Assembly: GCA_023277325.1 (NCBI GenBank)
Contig: JALRIQ010000015.1
Location: 1-13,163 of the forward strand
Length of the DNA: 13,163 nucleotides
Direction: 5' to 3'
Source: Bacteroidia bacterium
GTDB lineage: Bacteria > Bacteroidota > Bacteroidia > UBA8524
The position numbers and the translations under genes were made by a program. Within the stretch, counting starts at the first letter, position 1. Each line of letters opens with the position of its first letter. Below the pieces are notes generated by a model. That model saw nothing but the letters and a program-made list of their open reading frames with translations. It was not told the DNA's origin and searched no databases. Positions 7,859 to 13,163 of the stretch are shown piece after piece.

Positions 7859-9577
7859 ATTGAGGTTAAGCGCATTTTTTATTCCTGCAATTTTATGGAT
7901 CAGCTTCACACGATCTACCTCATAGGTGTCGTCTCTCATCACCTTGTCGCGAACGCTGATATAGAACTTTATCTTAGGTTCAGTACCTGATGGCCGCGCA
8001 GTAACCACACTTTGATCCTTCAATACAAACTGGAATACATTGGAAGATGGCAATCCCAATGGGCGCTTATCTCCATTCCGCATATCATGCTCAATACCAG
8101 TGCTATAATCCCGGGTAATAATTACCGTGTGACCATTGATGCTTTGAATGGGTTTATTACGGAAATCACTCATCATCTGCTGAATTTCCTCCGCGCCGGA
8201 TTTTCCTTTTTTGGTGATAGATACCAAAGCTTCCTGGTACGCATAGGTTTCGCGGTGAATTTGCTCCAGGTAATCCAATAGTGTCATCCCTTCACTTTTT
8301 GCCCAGGCGGCTGCTTCGGCAATCATGGCTGCAGAACTAACGGCATCTTTGTCGCGCACAAAGTCGCTAATGAGGTAACCATAACTTTCTTCGCCTCCAA
8401 CCAAATAGGTTTCCCTTCCTTCCGTTTCACGAATAAGTTCAGCGATATACTTAAATCCGGTGAGGCATTCGTACAAACGAACCCCAAAATTCTTGGCGAT
8501 ATCTGCAATTATGTCGGAAGTCACAATGGTTTTCGCCACAAACTCGTTTCCTTTGAGTTCACCTCTTTGTTTCTTTTGAGATAGAATATAATGCACTAAA
8601 ATAGCCGCAGTCTCATTTCCATTCATGAGGTGGAGCTTGCCTTTTGGACCACGAACTGCGATACCTACCCGGTCTGAATCAGGGTCAGTACCTAATACGA
8701 TATCGGCATCCGTCGCATTGGCTCTTTCCAATGCCAGGTTTAATGCAGCTGCTTCTTCTGGGTTAGGAGAGTGCACCGTAGGGAAATTGCCATCCGGTGT
8801 TTTTTGACTTTCTAAAACATCCACTTGGGTGAAGCCCATTTTCGCTAAAACCTGAGGCACTCCGTTGATTCCCGTTCCGTGAATTGGGGTATAAACGATT
8901 TTTAGGTTCTCTTTTCCGGCTTGGTTTAAACTGAGTTCGGCGATTCGGTTCCAATATTTCTCATCCATTTCTGCTCCAATGGAGTGAATAAGGGATGGAT
9001 TTGGCGTGAATTTTACTTGGTCCGGACCAGCGATTTTGCGCACCTCTTCGATGGTGTTTTTATCGTGTGGCGGAACTAACTGTCCGCCGTCGTTCCAGTA
9101 CACTTTATATCCATTGTATTCTTTGGGGTTATGAGAAGCAGTAATCACAATACCTGCCTGCGCTTGCAGTTCGCGAACGGCGAATGACAATTCAGGTGTA
9201 GGGCGGAGGCTATCGAAAAGAAAAACCTCAATGCCATTCGCTGAGAAAACACCTGCTGTCGTTTCGGCAAAGAGGCGACTATTATTTCTGGAATCATGCG
9301 CAATAACCACTTTTATAGTGCCATTAGGATAAACCTGGTTCAGGTAGTTGGCAAGGCCTTGGGTAGCCATTCCCAGGGTATAGATATTCATTTTATTCGT
9401 GCCTGCACCCATAATTCCGCGCAAACCTCCCGTTCCGAATTCGAGGTCTTTGTAAAAAGCATCTACGAGTTCGGATCCATCTTCATCCAAAAGGCTTTGA
9501 ACTTCTTTTCGGGTAGCCTCATCAAAACTGTCGCTGAGCCATGCTCGTGCGCGAGAAATAAGTGTAGCGTCTGCCAT
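7841..9577 (-). CDS. Phospho-sugar mutase (phosphoglucomutase/phosphomannomutase family)
   Basis: A 578-residue alpha-D-phosphohexomutase that interconverts sugar 1- and 6-phosphates in cytoplasmic glycogen, nucleotide-sugar and envelope precursor metabolism. The N-terminal FGTGGLRGIMG is at 47-57, the phosphoserine loop TASHNP at 146-151 (S148), the metal loop DPDSDR at 298-303, the sugar-specificity loop GGEESYGY at 394-401, and the phosphate-binding loop RPSGTEPKIKFY at 528-539. All four active-site loops are intact. The frame enters the insertion sequence exactly at codon 574, so the last five residues (CKSSI) and the stop are IS-encoded. The native protein may have ended at a similar place, and the catalytic domains are unaffected. 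The PGM versus PMM choice cannot be settled from motifs. It follows the DUF2461 gene by 46 bases. Confidence 0.93.
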   Translation of the reverse strand: MADATLISRARAWLSDSFDEATRKEVQSLLDEDGSELVDAFYKDLEFGTGGLRGIMGAGTNKMNIYTLGMATQGLANYLNQVYPNGTIKVVIAHDSRNNSRLFAETTAGVFSANGIEVFLFDSLRPTPELSFAVRELQAQAGIVITASHNPKEYNGYKVYWNDGGQLVPPHDKNTIEEVRKIAGPDQVKFTPNPSLIHSIGAEMDEKYWNRIAELSLNQAGKENLKIVYTPIHGTGINGVPQVLAKMGFTQVDVLESQKTPDGNFPTVHSPNPEEAAALNLALERANATDADIVLGTDPDSDRVGIAVRGPKGKLHLMNGNETAAILVHYILSQKKQRGELKGNEFVAKTIVTSDIIADIAKNFGVRLYECLTGFKYIAELIRETEGRETYLVGGEESYGYLISDFVRDKDAVSSAAMIAEAAAWAKSEGMTLLDYLEQIHRETYAYQEALVSITKKGKSGAEEIQQMMSDFRNKPIQSINGHTVIITRDYSTGIEHDMRNGDKRPLGLPSSNVFQFVLKDQSVVTARPSGTEPKIKFYISVRDKVMRDDTYEVDRVKLIHKIAGIKNALNLNCKSSI

Positions 9578-9605
9578 ACCGGGTTAGATTGTTAAAATGA
9601 AAGGG

Positions 9606-9635
9606 GAAATATACTAAAAAGCCTTAGTCCACCAA
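9606..9635 (-). promoter_or_regulatory. Candidate promoter for the phospho-sugar mutase gene
   Basis: On the minus strand TATATTTC (7 of 8 matches to TAnnTTTG) is preceded by TTG about 19 bases upstream (9633-9635), a Bacteroidota -33/-7 arrangement. It ends 28 bases before the ATG and overlaps the 3' end of the DUF2461 gene. Confidence 0.35.
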
Positions 9636-10286
9636 GTCGGTAGCACGGTTGAGAAACTCATTTAAAGGGCGAATTTCAGCAAATGTGGTAAGGCAAAAAT
9701 CCATAAAATTGGATTCGATTATTCGTGAGGTAGGGAATGAGGTAGATGCAGTAAAGCTTTTATTCTTAATGTATTCGATGGCGGGATTATCCGTGTTATA
9801 CCCTTTCGGACTTGTTTTTAGCCGCCCGTTATCATCCAAGCTACCAAATAGGTTTTGGAAATTTTTGGCGTGAATAAGTTTTTCAAAATCGGTCAGGTTA
9901 TAATCGATCTCCTGCCGGATCAGTTTCAATTTATCAGGCTCAGGCATGTACATGCCTCCAGCGAGAAAACATCCGTTAGGATCAATATGGATATAATAAC
10001 AGCCCTTTGTCGATTTTCTTCCTCCTGGGGCAATTACTGCGCCCATATTGGTTTTGTAGGGGTCTTTGTTTTTTGAAAAGCGAACATCCCGGAAAATGCG
10101 GAACATGCAATCTTTTGCCTTTAAATCAGCCAGGTTAGGCTCCGTTTCTGCTAAAGCTGGAATAAGTTGATCGAGGAATTCGCTCAATTCTTTTTTCGCT
10201 GTTTCGTAGCGCTTTTTGTTTGCGGTAAACCATTCCCGGTTATTGTTGGCAGCGAGTTCGGTAAGAAATGGTAAAAGTGTTTTCAT
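9624..10286 (-). CDS. DUF2461 family protein
   Basis: A 220-residue protein with the DUF2461 pattern: FLTELAANNNREWFTANKKRYE at its N-terminus (about 7-28), the central FRIFRDVRFSKNKDPYKTNMGA (about 62-83), and GCYYIHIDPNGCFLAGGMYMPE (about 95-116). It is probably cytoplasmic, with no signal peptide or membrane segment, and the biochemical role of the family is not known to me. The start at ATG 10284-10286 matches the family N-terminus; an upstream ATG at 10365-10367 would add 27 residues lying over a terminator hairpin and the 3' end of the previous gene. The T-tract of that terminator touches this start codon, so expression may depend on read-through or a promoter I cannot see. Confidence 0.9.
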   Translation of the reverse strand: MKTLLPFLTELAANNNREWFTANKKRYETAKKELSEFLDQLIPALAETEPNLADLKAKDCMFRIFRDVRFSKNKDPYKTNMGAVIAPGGRKSTKGCYYIHIDPNGCFLAGGMYMPEPDKLKLIRQEIDYNLTDFEKLIHAKNFQNLFGSLDDNGRLKTSPKGYNTDNPAIEYIKNKSFTASTSFPTSRIIESNFMDFCLTTFAEIRPLNEFLNRATDLVD

Positions 10287-10309
10287 AAAAAAACCCACTC
10301 GAGGTGGGT
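10287..10309 (-). terminator. Rho-independent terminator after the Cys-rich protein gene
   Basis: On the minus strand a hairpin ACCCAC / GTGGGT with a five-base loop is followed by a run of T residues ending directly at the ATG of the DUF2461 gene. It lies 12 bases after the stop of the upstream Cys-rich gene. Confidence 0.75.
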
Positions 10310-10321
10310 GTTTGAATCGGT

Positions 10322-10660
10322 TTAAGGATTTGGTTTTTCTTCTTCCTTGGCAGGCACACTGCCGCATCCTTTTTTATTGTCTTTGCAGCAACTTTTGGTA
10401 GGTGATTTAGTTTCCTCTTCTTTCTTGCAGCAGCTCTTTACTTCTTCACCTGCTTTTTTGCAGCATTCTTTCTTTTCCTCCTTAACTTTTTTGACCTCTT
10501 CTTTCTTAGGTTCAGATTTTTTTACTTCATCTTTTTTAACCTCAGGAGCGGGAGCAGTTACGGCAGGCTTTTCCTCTTTGTTTTCTTCTGGTTTTGCCTG
10601 TGCACTTGCCAAGCTAAGTCCCGCAATTACAAATGCGAGGGTAAGTAAATACTTCTTCAT
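10322..10660 (-). CDS. Small exported Lys/Glu-rich protein with cysteine pairs
   Basis: A 112-residue protein. A signal peptide is clear: MKK, a hydrophobic stretch to about residue 18, and a likely cleavage site in ASAQ-A. The mature part is low-complexity Lys/Glu with Pro/Ala (KKDEVKKSEPKKEEVKK), then a C-terminal cysteine region with three CC pairs in similar settings (ECCKK, SCCKK, SCCKD) and a final GCG, seven cysteines in all. I recognise no family. The regular CC spacing in a charged, exported tail suggests metal binding or disulfide formation, but that is inference. It starts 28 bases after the psd stop, has a near-perfect -7 box upstream and a terminator downstream, so it may be its own transcription unit. 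There is no lipoprotein box. Confidence 0.8.
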   Translation of the reverse strand: MKKYLLTLAFVIAGLSLASAQAKPEENKEEKPAVTAPAPEVKKDEVKKSEPKKEEVKKVKEEKKECCKKAGEEVKSCCKKEEETKSPTKSCCKDNKKGCGSVPAKEEEKPNP

Positions 10661-10676
10661 ACAAATAGATGTTTGT

Positions 10677-10684
10677 CAAATATA
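10677..10684 (-). promoter_or_regulatory. Candidate -7 box for the Cys-rich protein gene
   Basis: TATATTTG on the minus strand is a perfect TAnnTTTG match, 16 bases before the ATG and just after the psd stop codon. A TTG lies only 12 bases upstream, so the -33 part is not convincing. Confidence 0.4.
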
Positions 10685-10688
10685 CAGA

Positions 10689-11351
10689 TCATACTGCAAA
10701 TTCTGCGATGACGGTTTCACCCGAAGTAGTTTTATCGCCAAGCTTCACATTTACTTTGGTTCCCAGAGGAAGGTAAAGGTCGACACGAGATCCGAACTTG
10801 ATAAAGCCCATTTCTTTTCCCTGTTGAACACGTGCTCCTTCTTCTACATAGCAGCAAATACGACGCGCCATTGCACCCGCAATCTGACGGAAGAGCACTT
10901 CTCGTCCTTTATTGTCGCGGATTACCACAGTGGTTCTTTCGTTTTCTGTAGAAGATTTTGGATGCCAGGCAGCCAAGTATTTTCCAGCATGGTAGCGGTA
11001 AAATTTCACGATTCCGGCAATCGGGTTACGGTTAACATGCACGTTAACAGGACTCATGAATATAGAAATCTGAAGACGTCTTTCTTTAAAATATTCAGGT
11101 TCATCGACTTCTTCGATTACTACCACTTTTCCATCTGCGGGAGCAATGATATGCTCTTCATCCACTTGGGTATAGCGGGTAGGATTGCGAAAGAACTGAA
11201 GTACCAGGATAAAAAGCACTAGAGCTAAGGCTGCAAATATGCCGCGCATGATTTGGCTGTAAGGGAATAGTGCCTCAGCACCAAAGATGATTCCTACACA
11301 GATAAAGGTGGTAATGAGCAAAATGAGGTATCCTTCGCGGTGAATTTTCAT
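10689..11351 (-). CDS. psd: Phosphatidylserine decarboxylase
   Basis: A 220-residue pyruvoyl enzyme that decarboxylates phosphatidylserine to phosphatidylethanolamine at the inner face of the membrane. Two hydrophobic segments (about 8-24 and 36-53) anchor the N-terminus. The core has FFRNPTR (53-59), APADGKV (70-76), IFMSPVNVHVNRNPI (97-111) and the self-cleavage motif FGSRVDLYLP (186-195), where cleavage between G187 and S188 yields a beta chain and a pyruvoyl alpha chain. The short form with this motif is the usual Bacteroidota type. The start is taken at ATG 11349-11351 (MKIHREGY); the alternative at 11378 adds nine residues of no family character. cdsA, which acts upstream in the same pathway, lies nearby, but glutamate dehydrogenase and a terminator separate them. 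Confidence 0.95.
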   Translation of the reverse strand: MKIHREGYLILLITTFICVGIIFGAEALFPYSQIMRGIFAALALVLFILVLQFFRNPTRYTQVDEEHIIAPADGKVVVIEEVDEPEYFKERRLQISIFMSPVNVHVNRNPIAGIVKFYRYHAGKYLAAWHPKSSTENERTTVVIRDNKGREVLFRQIAGAMARRICCYVEEGARVQQGKEMGFIKFGSRVDLYLPLGTKVNVKLGDKTTSGETVIAEFAV

Positions 11352-11355
11352 GGTA

Positions 11356-11363
11356 CAAAGTAA
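11356..11363 (-). promoter_or_regulatory. Possible -7 box very close to the psd start
   Basis: TTACTTTG on the minus strand matches TAnnTTTG at all but one base and ends only 4 bases before the psd ATG. If real, the transcript would begin at or next to the start codon. No TTG lies at the proper -33 distance. Confidence 0.2.
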
Positions 11364-11428
11364 ATGCATCGGCGGCAATCTGCGTAAGCTTCGTTTTCCT
11401 TTTTTCTATTTCATCGATTTTTGAGCAT

Positions 11429-11456
11429 AAAAAAAGGCCGCAAAAGCGGCCTTTTT
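11429..11456 (-). terminator. Rho-independent terminator after gdhA
   Basis: A perfect GGCCGC / GCGGCC stem with a four-base loop is flanked by a run of A on one side and T on the other. On the minus strand it ends in seven T residues, 15 bases after the glutamate dehydrogenase stop. The near symmetry would let it work in both directions. It isolates psd from gdhA transcription. Confidence 0.92.
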
Positions 11457-11471
11457 AAATTCTGTATGAAG

Positions 11472-12743
11472 CTAAAAAACGCCTCTAAAGGCAAGTGCTT
11501 TTGCTACCTTATCAATTGCCACAATGTAAGCAGCAATTCGTAGGCTTGTTCCATATTTTTGAGAAGCAGCGTATACTTCTTCAAAAGCTTGTTTCATGGT
11601 TCTGTCTGCTCTGCGGTGAACGCGCTCTTCAGTCCAGTAGTAGCCCAAGCGGTTTTGAACCCACTCGAAGTAAGAAACGGTAACACCTCCAGCGTTAGCC
11701 AAGATGTCTGGAACAACCATGATATTTTTCTCATTCAAAATTAAGTCAGCGCTTGCAGAGGTTGGTCCGTTAGCCCCTTCAACGATTAACTTTGCTTTGA
11801 TATTAGCTGCGTTATGTTTCGTGATTTGATCCTCCATTGCTGCAGGTACCAATACGTCGACATCGAGCTCAAGAATTTCTTCATTGGTGATACGCTCAGC
11901 ATTAAAGCCTTCCAAGGTTCCGCCGTTAGAATTGCGGTAAGCGATTGCGCCTTCGATATCAATTCCTTTTGGATCATAATATCCACCGGAAACATCAGAA
12001 ATGGCAACAATTTTAAGACCTTGAAGTTGGATAAGTTTCGCAGAAATAGATCCTACGTTACCAAATCCTTGAACAGCGCAGGTTGCTTCGCTAGGGTTAA
12101 TCCCCAATTTGCCCATTGCTGCACGAGCAGCTACCATTACCCCACGACCTGTTGCTTCAACACGGCCTGAAGATCCACCAAGTACCAATGGCTTACCAGT
12201 GGTAACGGCTGGAGTATACATGCCTTGAATTTTAGAGTATTCGTCCATCAACCAAGCCATTTCTTGAGGGCCTGTGTTCATGTCTGGAGCAGGAATGTCT
12301 TTTTCAGGACCGAATACGTCGCGCATAGCACCGGCATAAGCACGGGTCAAACGCTCTAATTCGCCTTTCGACATTTTGCGTGGATCGCACTTGATACCTC
12401 CTTTTCCACCGCCGTAAGGAATACCTACAACGGCACATTTCCAGGTCATCCACGCTGCGAGGGCTTTTACCTCATCAAGGTGAACATCCATAGAATAACG
12501 GATTCCTCCTTTTGATGGCCCCATCGCTTGCGAATGCACTACACGGTAACCTTCAAAAACTTGCACCGTGCCGTCGTCCATAATTACTGGAAGGCTAACA
12601 ATCACCGCTTTCGCTGGCGATTTGAGCACGTTGTAACTGTTTTTATCCAGTCCTAAAATTCTAGCCGCCTCATCGAATCGGGACATCATCGATTCAAAAG
12701 GATTCTCCTGATTCTTAATAGGAGCGGGTTCTTTGTAACTCAT
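11472..12743 (-). CDS. gdhA: Glutamate dehydrogenase (Glu/Leu/Phe/Val family)
   Basis: A 423-residue hexameric-type dehydrogenase catalysing oxidative deamination of glutamate to 2-oxoglutarate, or the reverse. Substrate-binding lysines are K78 in GPSKGGIRY and K102 in MTWKCAV; the catalytic lysine is K114 in PYGGGKGGIKCDP and the catalytic Asp is D154 in PAPDMNTGP. The coenzyme domain has GFGNVGS (226-232) and an acidic D250 after the second strand, which favours NAD over NADP. VEGANGPTS (321-329) and PDILANAGGVTVSYFEW (345-361) complete the family signature. The length and N-terminus fit the NAD-type catabolic enzymes (RocG/GudB-like) better than the 450-residue E. coli GdhA. It has its own strong promoter and terminator, so it is a single-gene unit. 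A leucine or phenylalanine preference is less likely. Confidence 0.94.
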   Translation of the reverse strand: MSYKEPAPIKNQENPFESMMSRFDEAARILGLDKNSYNVLKSPAKAVIVSLPVIMDDGTVQVFEGYRVVHSQAMGPSKGGIRYSMDVHLDEVKALAAWMTWKCAVVGIPYGGGKGGIKCDPRKMSKGELERLTRAYAGAMRDVFGPEKDIPAPDMNTGPQEMAWLMDEYSKIQGMYTPAVTTGKPLVLGGSSGRVEATGRGVMVAARAAMGKLGINPSEATCAVQGFGNVGSISAKLIQLQGLKIVAISDVSGGYYDPKGIDIEGAIAYRNSNGGTLEGFNAERITNEEILELDVDVLVPAAMEDQITKHNAANIKAKLIVEGANGPTSASADLILNEKNIMVVPDILANAGGVTVSYFEWVQNRLGYYWTEERVHRRADRTMKQAFEEVYAASQKYGTSLRIAAYIVAIDKVAKALAFRGVF

Positions 12744-12767
12744 AATGATAGCTTAACAAACTGCTTG

Positions 12768-12797
12768 CAAAGTTATTTTTATTCATGCATTTAGCAA
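12768..12797 (-). promoter_or_regulatory. Bacteroidota-type promoter of gdhA
   Basis: On the minus strand TTG (12795-12797) is followed after exactly 19 bases by TAACTTTG (12768-12775), matching the Bacteroidota TTG-N19-TAnnTTTG consensus completely. It ends 24 bases before the gdhA ATG, giving a short leader. This is the clearest promoter in the window and supports the phylum assignment. Confidence 0.7.
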
Positions 12798-12823
12798 GAG
12801 ACTTCGCGGCTAGCTGAATTTTT

Positions 12824-13030
12824 TTAAAACCTAAGAATAAATAGATAAAGATGTATGGCTGGAAGGGCAATTAAAAAGCCGTCGAAACGGTCTAAAAGGC
12901 CTCCATGTCCGGGCATAATTTTTCCAGAGTCTTTGATGCCGATTCGGCGCTTCCACATCGATTCGATAAGGTCGCCGAGGGTACCAAAAACAGCCACCAA
13001 AGCACCAATAACCATCCAATTTACCAAGGA
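12824..13030 (-). pseudogene. cdsA: Phosphatidate cytidylyltransferase, C-terminal fragment
   Basis: About 68 C-terminal residues of CdsA, which makes CDP-diacylglycerol from phosphatidate and CTP in the inner membrane. The family signature is clear: [16 protein letters not shown] followed by [14 protein letters not shown] and [13 protein letters not shown], with a closing hydrophobic segment. The usual enzyme has roughly 270 residues, so about three quarters are missing. The homology stops near 13030, where the sequence becomes trpB-like, and an in-frame TAA lies at 13037-13039. The TTG at 13025-13027 is a mid-protein codon, not a plausible start. As it stands in this window the gene is broken; if the junction is an assembly error the real gene may be intact. 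CdsA and the nearby Psd serve the same phospholipid pathway. Confidence 0.88.
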
Positions 13031-13163
13031 GAAGCTTTATTAGCCAAGCACATGGGTAAGACCAAAGTAATTGCAGAAACAGGTGCTGGACAGCACGGCG
13101 TTGCTATGGCTACTGCTTGTGCGCTGGTTGGCTTGCCCTGCGAGATTCACATGGGTGCAGTCG
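13028..13163 (+). pseudogene. trpB: Tryptophan synthase beta subunit, internal fragment
   Basis: The frame beginning GGA GAA GCT encodes about 45 residues with the TrpB signature: [19 protein letters not shown], then [19 protein letters not shown] and EIHMGAV, running off the window. [11 protein letters not shown] is the PLP-phosphate-contact region of the TrpB1 type that condenses indole with serine. The preceding HKINN motif with the PLP lysine, and everything N-terminal to it, are absent: the sequence upstream is the opposite strand of cdsA. It is therefore a gene fragment joined inside the coding region. The remainder may continue beyond the window, but no start codon or promoter belongs to it here. 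Confidence 0.85.

Noticed and set aside
6351..7865. TTGAG on both sides of the IS (6351-6355 and 7861-7865) as a target-site duplication
   Set aside because: The copies lie 5 and 2 bases away from the two ends, not adjacent to them, and a five-base match nearby is likely by chance.
10287..10367. Upstream ATG of the DUF2461 gene adding 27 residues
   Set aside because: The extension is basic, runs through a terminator hairpin and overlaps the end of the previous gene.
10347..11222. Plus-strand open frame of 291 codons opposite the Cys-rich gene and psd
   Set aside because: It is antisense to two well-supported genes, has a Ser/Phe-rich sequence typical of a shadow of Lys/Glu codons, and shows no domain.
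11352..11378. Upstream ATG of psd adding nine residues
   Set aside because: The added residues do not look like the family N-terminus, and ATG 11349-11351 gives the usual opening.
1..13163. CRISPR array, tRNA, rRNA, riboswitch or novel defence system
   Set aside because: No regularly spaced repeats, tRNA-like cloverleaf, aptamer or defence-type gene cluster was seen on either strand; intergenic gaps are short and explained by promoters, terminators and the IS.

Overview
This window looks like a chromosomal segment of a Bacteroidota bacterium, most likely in or near the Flavobacteriales. The support is a DUF6427-like membrane protein, Bacteroidetes-type phosphatidylserine decarboxylase and phospho-sugar mutase, and several upstream regions with the Bacteroidota -7 box TAnnTTTG. 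The best of these, ahead of glutamate dehydrogenase, also has a TTG exactly 19 bases upstream. Gene starts mostly lack Shine-Dalgarno sequences and two genes begin with TTG.

Left part (1-6084): the 3' part of a probably exported protein of unknown function is followed, with a TTGA stop/start overlap, by a polytopic membrane protein. Convergent to it, with stop codons overlapping on opposite strands, is a full-length DNA polymerase I. A GT2 glycosyltransferase diverges from polA and converges with a single-domain response regulator. The response regulator was the downstream partner of a sensor histidine kinase, of which only the last 92 codons remain.

Middle (6361-7858): a 1,498-bp IS3-family (IS150-like) insertion sequence with 26-bp imperfect terminal inverted repeats, two transposase frames and a poly-A frameshift site. 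It separates the kinase remnant from the 3' end of a phospho-sugar mutase gene and supplies that gene's last five codons and stop. There is no target-site duplication and no kinase 5' half on the far side, so this is a rearrangement or assembly junction, not a simple insertion. The first catalytic Asp of its DDE triad reads as Gly, so this copy is probably inactive.

Right part (7859-13027), all on the minus strand: phospho-sugar mutase, a DUF2461 protein, a small exported Lys/Glu/Cys-rich protein, phosphatidylserine decarboxylase, glutamate dehydrogenase with its own promoter and terminator, and the C-terminal end of CdsA. CdsA and Psd belong to the phosphatidylethanolamine pathway. 

Right edge (about 13028-13163): the sequence switches abruptly to an internal piece of tryptophan synthase beta (plus strand), with cdsA losing its 5' part at the same point. 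This second broken-gene junction suggests either a real rearrangement or a chimeric contig end.

I see no CRISPR array, tRNA, rRNA, prophage or defence system. Most of the window is ordinary housekeeping sequence. The points worth a second look are the IS junction, the inactivated transposase, the orphaned response regulator, the cdsA/trpB junction and the cysteine-pair secreted protein.
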